From Burkholderia sp. MS389 (GTDB lineage: Bacteria; Pseudomonadota; Gammaproteobacteria; Burkholderiales; Burkholderiaceae): a stretch of 64,000 bases of DNA. The stretch covers positions 2,938,450 through 3,002,449 of the forward strand of contig NZ_CP045995.1 in NCBI RefSeq assembly GCF_016899425.1. The letters run 5' to 3'. Below, piece by piece: positions 41,054 to 49,587 of the stretch. Position 1 is the stretch's first letter. Each line of letters opens with the position of its first letter. A program made the position numbers and the translations under genes. The notes below the pieces were generated by a model. It was not told where the DNA came from. It did no database searches and saw only the letters and a list, made by a program, of their open reading frames with translations.

Positions 41054-42553
41054 ATGAAGACAAGCGGTTACAGGGCGATTGCAGAGAAGGGAAATAAACT
41101 TACCGGGAATATGGGCGCCTTTGGTCTTGCGCTGAGCGTTCTGGCTTTTTCGGCCCCTCTCACGACCGTATCGGGATATGTGCCGGTCGCGTTGATGTAT
41201 GGCGGTGCAGCCAGCCCTACCATCTTCATCGCGACGATGGTTCTGCTGATGCTGTTCTCGCTGGGGTATCTGACACTCAACCATGCTGCGAAGCGACCGG
41301 GCGACTTCTACGCATTCATCACGCATGGATTGGGCAAGAGTGCCGGGCTTGGAGCCGGATTGCTCGCCACGATTACGTACTTCATCATCCTTGCCGGTGT
41401 TCCGGCGTATTTTGGCGTTGCGTCCGCTGATCTGCAGCGGACGCTCACGGGATGGGCATTCCCCTGGTACTACTTTACGCTCGCATGCTGGCTTGCCATC
41501 GCGATTTTCGGATATCTGCACATCGAAGTATCCGCGAAGTTCCTGACTTGGGTAATGGTCGCCGAAGTCATCGTTTGCATCGCGTTCTGCACTGGAGTTA
41601 TTGGCAGCAATCCCGCAAGCGACTTGCCACCGAACGCCATTTTTTCCCCATCCGGATTGTTCAACGCGAACAGCCCGTTTGCCATGCTGTTTGCCGTCTC
41701 TTTCTTTATGGGGTTCGAGGCGACAGCATTGTTCCGTGATGAGGTGCGCGACCCGGATAGAACCATTCCGCGAGCAACTTATGGTGCGGTTATCTTCATC
41801 GGTCTGTTGTATACGTTCTGCGCATATGCACTGATTCGCGTGTATGGACACGACGTGATCTCCGTCGCAACGCAATCGCCCGCCACCATGTTTCAGAATG
41901 CCTTCGACAAATTCGTCAGTGCGCGGATGCGCACGCCGGTCGCGATCCTGGTTTTGACCTCGGCGTTTGCGTCCAGCTTGTCCATTCATAACGTGCTGAC
42001 GCGTTATCTTCACAACCTCGGCATCGACGGCGCATTTCCGCAGTACCTGAGTGCGATCCATCCGAAGCATTTGTCACCGCACCGCTCGTCCGTTACGGTT
42101 TCGACGCTGACGCTGCTTGTTCTTCTGCCGTTCATCGTGACCGGGGCCCAACCGGAATTGCTTTACGGTCGACTGTCTGGCGTCGGTACCGCAGGAGGAC
42201 TGATCCTTATGACCGTCGTGAATGTTTCATGTCTCGTCTGGTATTTCCGCGAGGGGCGGTTCATCGGTGCAGGCGTTTTCAAAGCGTGTGTTGCGCCCGG
42301 CATCTCCGCAGTCCTGTTTGTTGCGCTCGTCGTCCTCGTTGGCAAGCACTTCGAGCTTCTCGTTGGCGGCGAACCGGGCCAAAGCACGTGGATGCTCTAT
42401 AGCCTGTGCGCAGTGCAGATTTTCGGGATGGCATTGGCCGTTTATTTCAGGAAGGCCAAGCCGGAAGTGTTCCGGCGGTTGGGGCGCAATCGTGACGTCG
42501 AGCCGCGAGATGGTGGCACGGACGACGAGGCCGTTCTCGCCGTCACGCAATGA
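41054..42553 (+). CDS. APC-superfamily amino acid permease (paralogue 3)
   Basis: 499 residues, third member of the permease trio: LTGNMGAFGLALSVLAFSAPLTTVSG opening, GFEATALFRDEVRDPDRTIP and SIHNVLTRYLHNLGIDGAFP. It diverges more than the other two (about the same blocks but different spacer residues) and has a longer polar C-terminus. Start ATG 41054 with GAGG 8 bp upstream; GTG 41045 is possible. It lies directly upstream of the P450 system genes and lacks a family 1 promoter, so its regulation differs. It could import the P450 substrate. Confidence 0.88.
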   Translation: MKTSGYRAIAEKGNKLTGNMGAFGLALSVLAFSAPLTTVSGYVPVALMYGGAASPTIFIATMVLLMLFSLGYLTLNHAAKRPGDFYAFITHGLGKSAGLGAGLLATITYFIILAGVPAYFGVASADLQRTLTGWAFPWYYFTLACWLAIAIFGYLHIEVSAKFLTWVMVAEVIVCIAFCTGVIGSNPASDLPPNAIFSPSGLFNANSPFAMLFAVSFFMGFEATALFRDEVRDPDRTIPRATYGAVIFIGLLYTFCAYALIRVYGHDVISVATQSPATMFQNAFDKFVSARMRTPVAILVLTSAFASSLSIHNVLTRYLHNLGIDGAFPQYLSAIHPKHLSPHRSSVTVSTLTLLVLLPFIVTGAQPELLYGRLSGVGTAGGLILMTVVNVSCLVWYFREGRFIGAGVFKACVAPGISAVLFVALVVLVGKHFELLVGGEPGQSTWMLYSLCAVQIFGMALAVYFRKAKPEVFRRLGRNRDVEPRDGGTDDEAVLAVTQ

Positions 42554-42657
42554 CATATCCATGCTTCGGATGTGAATCTCGATAGCTTCGGCTTCAGTCG
42601 CGAAGCAACTCGGCATCCGATTCATCTCCGTTTCAAGAGACCAGTCCAGGTACGTTC

Positions 42658-43911
42658 ATGCGCATCATTAATCCATCCATTGCCGTTGTGGGAAGCGGAC
42701 CGTCCGGGTGCTACCTGGCTCAATCGTTGATAAAGGTTTGGCCGGATTCTGCAGTGTCGGTGTTTGAATCGGAGCCGGTACCATTCGGTCTGTTGCGTTA
42801 CGGCATCGCGGCCGATCATCAGGGTTCGAAATCCGTGGCGATGCAGTTCGATCGTCTGTTTAGACGCGATGGGGTCAATTTTTTCGGGAATGTAACTATC
42901 GGAAAAGACCTGTCGTTTGAGCGATTGACAGAGAGTTTCGACATTGTGGCGCTCGCGACTGGTTTGGCAACGGATTCGGTACTTCCGGTTCCACAACACC
43001 CGAAAGCAAACGTCGTTGGGGCAGGCGAAATACTGCGGGCGCTGAACGGCTATCCCGAGCCTCGGTTGCCCCATGACAGAGGGCGATTTTGCTCCTTGGG
43101 TGAATCGTTGGCGATTGTCGGGCACGGGAACGTCGCCATAGACGTTGCCCGGTTGCTGGCCAAACGCATCGAGCAATTCGATAACTCCGATATCGACGAC
43201 GAGCGGCTATCGATGCTTCGCTCGAATCATCTCGAGCGGATTCATCTTGTCGGAAGATCCAGCGCAGGCGACGCGAAATTTGACCTTGCCATGCTGCGTG
43301 AACTTTGTGATCTGGGACATGTAAAGGTATCTGCATCGGGTCTTTCGGACGACGATCAGAGCGAAAAGGCACAAGTGCTGCGGAATGCCGCGAGGCGCAT
43401 CGTATATGCCAAACCGCTGGTGGAAATTGTTTTCCACTTCGAATGTACGCCGGTGCAGGTCGACGCACTGCTGACGAAAAGCGTTTTGCGCGGACACTCG
43501 AAAGCGGAAGGTATCGTGAGTTTTCACGTCGACACGATCGTTACTGCGATTGGTTTTACGAACGAGGTCGGCGATATCGGCGCGCGATGCGGGCCGTGGC
43601 GTTCGTTCAATGTATTCGAGGTCGGTTGGGCGAAGAACGGCGGAAAGGGCGGGGTTGCCGCGAATCGCAGAGACGCACAAGCCGTGGCCGCGCAGATCGT
43701 TGCGATGGTGCAAGACGGAGCGCTGCCGATCGGCCGGCCTGGACTGGCCGCGCTCGGAGACCAGTTTCCAGCCGATTTCGTGAATTACGCCGGCTGGCTG
43801 GAGGTGGACCGGTATGAACGGGATGCGGCGGGGCCGAACAGGCTCCGCAAGAAAATTGCAGATCGCAGGCGCCTGCTGGAAGTGGCAAGGCAGATCGTGA
43901 GCGTGGGGTAA
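42658..43911 (+). CDS. Adrenodoxin-reductase-like FAD/NADP reductase (flavodoxin reductase)
   Basis: 417 residues of the ferredoxin-NADP reductase family related to adrenodoxin reductase and FprA. FAD motif VVGSGPSGCYLAQSL at the N-terminus, FGLLRYGIAADH, NADP loop VGHGNVAIDVARLL, FHFECTPVQV, and the C-terminal GWAKNGGKGGVAANRRDA (usually GWxKRGPxGVIGTN). It sits directly upstream of a flavodoxin and a P450, so it probably passes electrons NADPH to FAD to FMN (flavodoxin) to heme. Start ATG 42658. Confidence 0.87.
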   Translation: MRIINPSIAVVGSGPSGCYLAQSLIKVWPDSAVSVFESEPVPFGLLRYGIAADHQGSKSVAMQFDRLFRRDGVNFFGNVTIGKDLSFERLTESFDIVALATGLATDSVLPVPQHPKANVVGAGEILRALNGYPEPRLPHDRGRFCSLGESLAIVGHGNVAIDVARLLAKRIEQFDNSDIDDERLSMLRSNHLERIHLVGRSSAGDAKFDLAMLRELCDLGHVKVSASGLSDDDQSEKAQVLRNAARRIVYAKPLVEIVFHFECTPVQVDALLTKSVLRGHSKAEGIVSFHVDTIVTAIGFTNEVGDIGARCGPWRSFNVFEVGWAKNGGKGGVAANRRDAQAVAAQIVAMVQDGALPIGRPGLAALGDQFPADFVNYAGWLEVDRYERDAAGPNRLRKKIADRRRLLEVARQIVSVG

Positions 43912-43935
43912 TCGTCTAAATATGAGCAAAAAGAA

Positions 43936-44391
43936 ATGAATGCATCGATTCTGATTCTGTTTGGCACGGAGAGCGGTAACGCAGAGATGGTTGCCGATGA
44001 TATTGCGATGTGCTTCGCCGAGAAAGATATGCCGAGCGTCGTCAAATCGATGGCGGATCAAGCCGTGGACGAACTGGAGGCTGTCAGTTTCGCGATCGTT
44101 GTTACTTCTACGTACGGCGAGGGCGATATGCCGGAGACGACCGAGCCGTTCTATCGCGCGCTCATCGCGAAGCGTCCCGATCTGGCTTCGATGAGATTTG
44201 CCGCGTTTGGGCTCGGGGATTCCAGCTACGAGAATTACAACCGTGCAATCGATCTATTGACTGAGATGCTCGCTTCGTGCGGCGCCACGCAAATTGGCGA
44301 AACGGGACGACACAATGCATCGAAAGGCATGCCTGCAAACCAGATGGCGGTGGCATGGTCCCAGGGCATCCTTTCGATTTTGGGCAAATAA
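43936..44391 (+). CDS. Flavodoxin (P450 redox partner, cindoxin-like role)
   Basis: 151-residue short-chain flavodoxin/FMN-binding domain. The FMN phosphate loop is LFGTESGNAEMVADDI (residues 8-23), then VTSTYGEGDMPETTEPFY and FGLGDSSYENYN, the aromatic-bearing flavin loops. Such a single-domain flavodoxin between a reductase and a P450 is the arrangement of the P450cin system, in which cindoxin replaces the usual ferredoxin. Start ATG 43936, 24 bp after the reductase. Confidence 0.92.
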   Translation: MNASILILFGTESGNAEMVADDIAMCFAEKDMPSVVKSMADQAVDELEAVSFAIVVTSTYGEGDMPETTEPFYRALIAKRPDLASMRFAAFGLGDSSYENYNRAIDLLTEMLASCGATQIGETGRHNASKGMPANQMAVAWSQGILSILGK

Positions 44392-44401
44392 GGGGGTTTC
44401 G

Positions 44402-45598
44402 ATGAAAAATCAAACGGGCGATTTCATGAACGATCCTTACCTTCCGTGGGCGGACCTCGCGTTTCGCGACAACCCGTATCCGTGGTATGAGCGATTGCAA
44501 CGCGAGGCACCGGTGTATCGGATTAGCGAACGTGAGTTCGTCGTCTCGAAGTATTCCGACTATGTGGAGTTTGCCAAGCATCCAGCGATGAGCATGGAGG
44601 AGCCGAACTGGGTGAAACCCCATCCGTGGCACGTGTTCAAGGAAAGTGTGCTGTTCTACGACCCGCCACGGCAGACGCTATTGCGGCGGCACTTCAACAA
44701 GTGGTTCACGCCGAAGATGGTCGCGGAGTGGGCGAAGCATACAAAGGCGCTTGTGAGCGACGCACTGGACAATATCCCGCAAGATGGCATTGTCGAGGCT
44801 CATCACACTATTTGTGTCGTACCCACCCACGTCACGATGTGCCGCATCTTCGACATACCGGAAGACGACATCGAAGGTGTGATGGAGAACGGGTTGCGTA
44901 TTGTCATGGCTCAGTCTCCGGCTTCAACGAAGGCGCAGCTGGACGATGCGGTAGAGGGGTTCAAGTATCTGTTCGACCGGTGCAACGCGTTTGTTGCCGA
45001 GAAGCGCCGAAATCCTGGAAACGGTCTTGCGGACGCACTAATCGAGGCACAAGCGCGAGGCGAACTATCCGAGGCTGAAGTCGTCCAGGCCATGGTCAAT
45101 TTTTTCTTCTCCGGTGCACCTAATCCGGCTTACGTGCTCGCGTCGACGTTGGAGCATTTCACGCGCGAGCCTGAACTCTTCGACCTCTACAAAGCCGATC
45201 GCGAAAACCGCCAGGCGATGATCAACGAATTCTTGCGTCTGTATCCGCCAGAGATGTCCTTCACTCGGTACAACAAAGCCGCGGTTACGATCAGAGGCAC
45301 GGTGATCCCGGAAAATAGCGTCATTCGCTTCATGACTGCGGCAGTCAATCGGGATCCTGATGTGTTCGAGGATCCGAACACATTCGACCATACTCGTTCG
45401 ATGCGTGAAAGCCAGATGCTGTCGTTCGGCATCGGAACACACAGCTGCGCGGGGCAATTGATCAGCCGTGTCGAGATCGAGGTGATCTTGTCAGCCATAG
45501 CGGAACGCTATTCACGCGTGGAGCTCGCCGGCTCTCCCGCGGTTCAGCACGACGATCGCATTCGCAACTATTTGACTTTGCCGTTGCGCTTTTCCTGA
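44402..45598 (+). CDS. Cytochrome P450
   Basis: 398-residue soluble class I-type P450. Heme ligand Cys349 in SFGIGTHSCAGQ; K-helix Glu276 and Arg279 (ExxR) in NEFLRL. The I-helix reads FFFSGAPNPAYV (about residues 234-245): the usual acid-alcohol pair (E/D-T) is replaced by Pro240-Asn241. P450cin (CYP176A1) also has Asn in place of the conserved Thr and also uses a flavodoxin, so the two may be related in mechanism. Start ATG 44402. The substrate is unknown; no terpene-specific context is visible. Confidence 0.93.
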   Translation: MKNQTGDFMNDPYLPWADLAFRDNPYPWYERLQREAPVYRISEREFVVSKYSDYVEFAKHPAMSMEEPNWVKPHPWHVFKESVLFYDPPRQTLLRRHFNKWFTPKMVAEWAKHTKALVSDALDNIPQDGIVEAHHTICVVPTHVTMCRIFDIPEDDIEGVMENGLRIVMAQSPASTKAQLDDAVEGFKYLFDRCNAFVAEKRRNPGNGLADALIEAQARGELSEAEVVQAMVNFFFSGAPNPAYVLASTLEHFTREPELFDLYKADRENRQAMINEFLRLYPPEMSFTRYNKAAVTIRGTVIPENSVIRFMTAAVNRDPDVFEDPNTFDHTRSMRESQMLSFGIGTHSCAGQLISRVEIEVILSAIAERYSRVELAGSPAVQHDDRIRNYLTLPLRFS

Positions 45599-45797
45599 AG
45601 CGACCGAGGACGGGAAACGGGGGATGCGCGCTGATCGGGGGTATTCCGGATTAGCGCTCAAGGAGCGTCTCGCGAGCAACAACTGCTCGGGGCGCTCCCT
45701 TCATTCCGCTATCGGCGACCCGCCCGGTGTCGTCATGCGTACGCTGTCGACCGTATCGTCCGTTGCTTCCATCATTCCACATCCGCGCTCCGATAGC

Positions 45798-47078
45798 ATG
45801 CCTTCCAAAAGCCGCTCGTCCGGGAAGTTTCCCGGCGATGTCCCAACCTCACGACATCAATGGTTCGCCGTATTTGCCGTCGCGGTCAGCGCATTTGCGT
45901 TCGTCACTTGCGAATTTCTACCGGTCGGCCTTCTGGCGCACATCGCTCTGGATCTGCATGTCACGTCCGGGACGGCAGGCTTGATGATGACTTTGCCCGG
46001 TGTGATGGCTGCCTTGGCCGCGCCGACCTCGGTGGTTGTTGCTGGAAAATGGGATCGCAGGTACATACTTTTGATATTAACCGGATTGCTGACGTGCTCA
46101 AGCTTCGTCAGTGCGTACTCGACGAACTTCACGACGATGCTTGCCGGCAGGGCACTGTTGGGGATCGCATTGGGAGGGTTCTGGACGCTCGCGACCGCGG
46201 CGGCGGGGCGCATGGTGCAAGCCCGGGATACGGCGCGTGCGATCGCATGCATCCTGGGCGGGGTTGCATCGGCTACTGTCATTGGTGTGCCGCTCGGGAC
46301 CCTGATCGCTACGCTCGCGTCCTGGCGGGAATCGTTCGTTGCGACCGGTGTCCTCGCAACGGTAGCGCTCTTTGCGCAGGTCGCCTTCGTGCCGAAGCTG
46401 ACAGCTGAAACCACCGTGGGCGTTCAGGACTTCATTTCGCTGCTGCGCCGGCCGCACGTGCGTCTGAGTCTGATGATGGTGGCGTTCGTATTCGGCGCGC
46501 ATTTTTCCGCCTATACGTACCTGGAACCTCGTCTCGGAGAGGACTTTTCGGTATCGGAGATTTCAAGCCTGCTGATGGTGTTTGGTATTGTCGGCTTCAT
46601 GTCGAACGTGACGCTTTCGGCGGTGATGGATGGCCACGTGAAAGTCGCCACCGCGATCGCGACGGCTCTGCTGTTCTTCGCATTGTTGCTGATGGTGGTA
46701 CTGGATCATGCGCGAATCGGCGAGGCCGCAGCATTGTCGCTCTGGGGCGTAGCGTTCGGTGCAATCCCGTTGTGCTTCAGCATCTGGACTCAGCACGATG
46801 CCGCTGACTGCCCCGAAGTCGGTTCGGCGCTCTTCATTTGCGTTGTTCAAGTCGCCATCGCGATTGGGTCCGCCGTGGGAGGGCTGATCGTCGATCATAT
46901 GGGCATACGAGCAGATTTCTCTATCGGGTGTATTTCCTCCGTGCTCGGGTTGGTGACCCTATGCACACTGAAGGCCCCATCGTGCGGGCAGCGGGCGTTT
47001 TTGCCTGCTACGGGTAGAACCGTAGTCGGCCAACATCCTGGCTCGTCACGCCGAGATAGCCCGCCAGTCTCTGAATAA
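45798..47078 (+). CDS. MFS transporter, DHA1/AraJ-like
   Basis: About 426 residues with 12 helices. TCEFLPVGLLAHIALDLHVTSGTAGLM and LLGIALGGFWTLATAAAGRM place it in the drug:H+ antiporter-1 group of AraJ/sugar efflux-type proteins. Starts: ATG 45798 (MPSKSRSSG) is preferred, ATG 45735 is possible. The last 40 residues (after LCTLKAPSCG) are low-complexity and overlap apparent minus-strand gene debris, so the original stop may have been lost. It could export the P450 product or a toxic intermediate. Confidence 0.82.
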   Translation: MPSKSRSSGKFPGDVPTSRHQWFAVFAVAVSAFAFVTCEFLPVGLLAHIALDLHVTSGTAGLMMTLPGVMAALAAPTSVVVAGKWDRRYILLILTGLLTCSSFVSAYSTNFTTMLAGRALLGIALGGFWTLATAAAGRMVQARDTARAIACILGGVASATVIGVPLGTLIATLASWRESFVATGVLATVALFAQVAFVPKLTAETTVGVQDFISLLRRPHVRLSLMMVAFVFGAHFSAYTYLEPRLGEDFSVSEISSLLMVFGIVGFMSNVTLSAVMDGHVKVATAIATALLFFALLLMVVLDHARIGEAAALSLWGVAFGAIPLCFSIWTQHDAADCPEVGSALFICVVQVAIAIGSAVGGLIVDHMGIRADFSIGCISSVLGLVTLCTLKAPSCGQRAFLPATGRTVVGQHPGSSRRDSPPVSE

Positions 47079-47325
47079 TCGCCATCCAATCCAACGATTC
47101 GCCTAACCATTTCCCGCTTCAGATCGCGGTCTGGAGTTGATGGGGTCGTGCGACATGGTGTCCCCACCGCAACCGCGAGGACGTACTTGCCGCGATCGGG
47201 GAATACGAACTCGCCGCCATCGTGACCGTTATGAAAGTGCAGCGTTGAAAGACCATCACGGTTCGAAGCGAAGCCTCGCTTCTCGGCCTTCGTCCCCCGG
47301 ATGCTGATCGCTGACCCTTTGCAAC
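47000..47325 (-). pseudogene. Minus-strand gene debris, two fragments
   Basis: Reading the minus strand, from about 47320 to 47085 there is a stretch of real-looking protein, GFASNRDGLSTLHFHNGHD then GGEFVFPDRGKYVLAVAVG, without start and in an isolated frame. In another frame near 47085-47015 the peptide QRLAGYLGVTSQDVGRLRFY resembles the recognition-helix region of Crp/Fnr-type regulators. Neither has a start or full domain. I regard them as remnants of one or two deleted genes. Confidence 0.35.
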
Positions 47326-47549
47326 TTCATTTACGTGCCACGTAGCGACCGCCGCAGCGTGTGGAGTAGCTGCAGCTTCGACATCGGCGTGCGTCTTCAT
47401 GCTGCAGCGCACTCACGCGTAAACACGGAGTTTTGCGTCTTGCAAAGCCGTGTAGAGTGTGCGCAAAGAATATAAATATGCACAAAAAATCATCTTAGGC
47501 ATTTCTTGTGCACATTGGCGACTTCGTAAACGGTATGGAGGAGACGACG
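47079..47549. other. Gap before the second porin, with operator-like repeats
   Basis: 471 bp without an intact gene. It includes minus-strand debris (up to about 47325), a TGCAGC-rich stretch, and two tandem A/T-rich operator-like motifs at 47471-47517 directly before the porin start. Confidence 0.5.
47471..47517. promoter_or_regulatory. Operator-like motifs upstream of porin 2
   Basis: AAATATGCACAAAAAATC (47475-47492) and TTTCTTGTGCACATTGG (47502-47517 approximately) both match the palindromic pattern TTTTTRTGCAYAAAAA that also occurs before the GntR gene and the two operon starts at 54.3 and 55.0 kb. Likely a binding site for the neighbouring GntR regulator. Confidence 0.5.
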
Positions 47550-48665
47550 GTGAAAAGGTGGGTCATTACGTCAATTGCCTGCGCGACCGCGGGTCTGGGC
47601 CCGGTATCGTGTGCCTATGGGCAAAGCAGCGTGACGCTCTGGGGCTTGCTCGATGCAGGTGTGTCATACATCAGCAATACCTCGGGCCACCCTGCATGGC
47701 GGCTCGACGACGGCATCGCGTTGCCCAACCTGCTGGGATTTCGCGGGACCGAGGATCTCGGTGGCGGCACCCGCGCGGTGTTCCAACTGGTGACGCAGTT
47801 CACGCTGCAGGGCAATCTCGTCGCTCAGAAGAGCAACGGGAGCGGTACCGGAACCGGGCTTTTCGCGCGCAATGCATGGGTCGGCCTCGATAACGCGCGC
47901 TTCGGCAAGCTCACGCTCGGACGCCAGTACGACTTAATGGTCGACACGCTGTTCGCCGATGTCGGGGCCGATATGGCGATGTACGGCGGCGGATTCTACG
48001 GCTTCCGGGATGGTCCGTTTGCGAAGCTCGGCATTCCCGATTCTCCACCGAACGAGGCGTTCGACTTCGACCGCATGAACGGCGACACGCCTCTTGGCAA
48101 CGCGGTCAAGTACACGAGTCCTTTGCTGGGAGGATTCCGGTTCGGCGGAATGTACGCATTCGGCGGCGTGGCCGGGGATTTCCGCCAAAACAGCGCGGAA
48201 AGCTTCGGTGCCAGCTACAGTGCCGGCGCGTTTGCATTCGGCGCGGCCTATACGGACGTGCGTTATGCGTCATTGCTCGGTGACAGCATCAGGAACTACG
48301 GGCTCGGCGCGAAATATCGCGGCGACAAACTGCTGCTGACGGCGCTGTTCACTGACACGCGCAATACGCACAACGGCGCGGTTGTCAACGCGGCGGAGGT
48401 CGGCGCACTGTATCAGTTCACGCCGGTGTTCTCGACGAGCCTCGCCTATACCTACATGTGGGGGAATGAGGTTGTCGACCGCAATCACGCCCATCAATGG
48501 GGGGCCGTTGCGAAGTACCATCTGTCGAAGCGGACGGCCGTCTATCTGCAATCGATGTATCAGCTGACGAACGGGGGGGCGAATGCGTCGATCAACGGGA
48601 CGTTCGGCCCGTCGAGCAATCGCTCGCAGTTCATCGGCCGGATCGGCATGCAAACGATGTTCTGA
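47550..48665 (+). CDS. Gram-negative general porin (2)
   Basis: 371-residue porin. With GTG 47550 as start (GGAGGAG 6 bp upstream) the signal peptide is VKRWVITSIACATAGLGPVSCAYGQ, cut before SSVTLWGLLDAGVSYISN. Then RGTEDLGGGTRAVFQLVTQF, NAWVGLDNARFGKLTLGRQYDLMVD and the terminal IGMQTMF with C-terminal Phe follow. It has the standard features of Burkholderia 16-strand porins. Flanked by the GntR gene (convergent) and by operator-like motifs, it is probably induced with the ring-degradation locus. Confidence 0.93.
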   Translation: MKRWVITSIACATAGLGPVSCAYGQSSVTLWGLLDAGVSYISNTSGHPAWRLDDGIALPNLLGFRGTEDLGGGTRAVFQLVTQFTLQGNLVAQKSNGSGTGTGLFARNAWVGLDNARFGKLTLGRQYDLMVDTLFADVGADMAMYGGGFYGFRDGPFAKLGIPDSPPNEAFDFDRMNGDTPLGNAVKYTSPLLGGFRFGGMYAFGGVAGDFRQNSAESFGASYSAGAFAFGAAYTDVRYASLLGDSIRNYGLGAKYRGDKLLLTALFTDTRNTHNGAVVNAAEVGALYQFTPVFSTSLAYTYMWGNEVVDRNHAHQWGAVAKYHLSKRTAVYLQSMYQLTNGGANASINGTFGPSSNRSQFIGRIGMQTMF

Positions 48666-48745
48666 TTGGTTCTTGCGACGGCGGCGCGCGTCGTCGTCGC
48701 AATGGAATTCATCCGCGCGCGGCAGTATCGGATACTGCGCTCGAC

Positions 48746-49441
48746 TTACTGTACCGATGCCAATTGCCGTTCCAGTGCGGCGGCAACACGCGTCAACGTC
48801 CCTTCGATATGCTTGCGCAGCAATTTCGCTGCCTTGTCCTTTTCCCGCCCGATCGCCGCTTTCATCAGCGCCTCGTGTTCCGCGCCCTTGTGGCGTTCCT
48901 CCGTCCGATGGAGCGCCGAGTAGCGCCGATAGCGTTCGGCGCGGTCGAACAGCGATCCGACCATGTTCAGCAGCAGCGGGCTCGGCGTCGCGGACAGCAG
49001 CGCCATATGGTAGGCGCGATGGCGCTCCGACCAGTCGTCGTCGAGGGCCACAGGGCCGGTACCCATCCGTTTTTCGGCGAGGCTCAGCCGATGGAACGCC
49101 GTCAGCACGGCAACTTCCCAGTCGTCGTCGCCATGCTCGATGGAATCCATCAGCGCTTCGTGTTCAAGCAGGATGCGCAGGCGCGTGATGTCCTTGAAGT
49201 CGTCGATACTGATCGGTGCGACCCAGAAGCCGCGATTCTCGGTCGCCTGCACGATTCCGTCCTGCGCGAGGCGGTTCAGTGCTTCGCGAATCGGTGAACT
49301 GCTGAGACCGTAGGTTTTCGACAGACTCTCGACTTTCAGGCGCGTGCCTGGCTCCAGTTCACACCGGATGATCGAAGTTTTCATCCTTGCGAAAGCAACA
49401 TCGATGAGCGGGGCACCATTGGAGGCAGGTGTCGAATCCAT
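48746..49441 (-). CDS. GntR-family transcriptional regulator (FCD type)
   Basis: 231 residues: winged HTH at about 15-75 (VAFARMKTSIIRCELEPGTRLKVE, SSSPIREALNRLAQDGIVQ) and a C-terminal FCD effector domain with metal-binding-type residues (DDWSERHRAYHMALLSA, EHEALMKAAIGREKDKAAKLLRKHIE). FCD regulators usually repress catabolic operons until an acid ligand binds. It is convergent with porin 2 and lies at the head of the ring-degradation locus; probable targets are the four TTTTTRTGCAYAAAAA-like motifs. Confidence 0.9.
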   Translation of the reverse strand: MDSTPASNGAPLIDVAFARMKTSIIRCELEPGTRLKVESLSKTYGLSSSPIREALNRLAQDGIVQATENRGFWVAPISIDDFKDITRLRILLEHEALMDSIEHGDDDWEVAVLTAFHRLSLAEKRMGTGPVALDDDWSERHRAYHMALLSATPSPLLLNMVGSLFDRAERYRRYSALHRTEERHKGAEHEALMKAAIGREKDKAAKLLRKHIEGTLTRVAAALERQLASVQ

Positions 49442-49470
49442 GGCGTGGCATTCCGGATTGTCAATGCTGT

Positions 49471-49486
49471 AATTTTATGCGCAAAG
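49471..49486. promoter_or_regulatory. Operator-like motif upstream of the GntR gene
   Basis: AATTTTATGCGCAAAG about 30 bp before the GntR start, with a second TTCTATGCAAG at 49492-49502. Weak match to the TTTTTRTGCAYAAAAA pattern; would allow autoregulation. Confidence 0.35.
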
Positions 49487-49525
49487 CTCGCTTCTATGCA
49501 AGATTGACTCGAAAGGCTCGTCGAA

Positions 49526-49558
49526 CAAAAAAAGCGCTCGGGCAAAGCACCGAGCGCT
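49526..49558 (-). terminator. Rho-independent terminator of the minus-strand ring-degradation operon
   Basis: On the minus strand, stem AGCGCTCGG/CCGAGCGCT (49533-49558) with an 8-nt loop and a T-run of 7-8 at 49526-49533. It lies 30 bp beyond the monooxygenase stop and separates that operon from GntR. Confidence 0.9.
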
Positions 49559-49587
49559 GAAGGCTGTTACATGATGCGCGTTCCGGA

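Noticed and set aside
48673..48702. TTGCGACG/CGTCGCAA inverted repeat between porin 2 and GntR as terminator
   Set aside because: No T-run on either strand and a long GC-rich loop; too weak to call.
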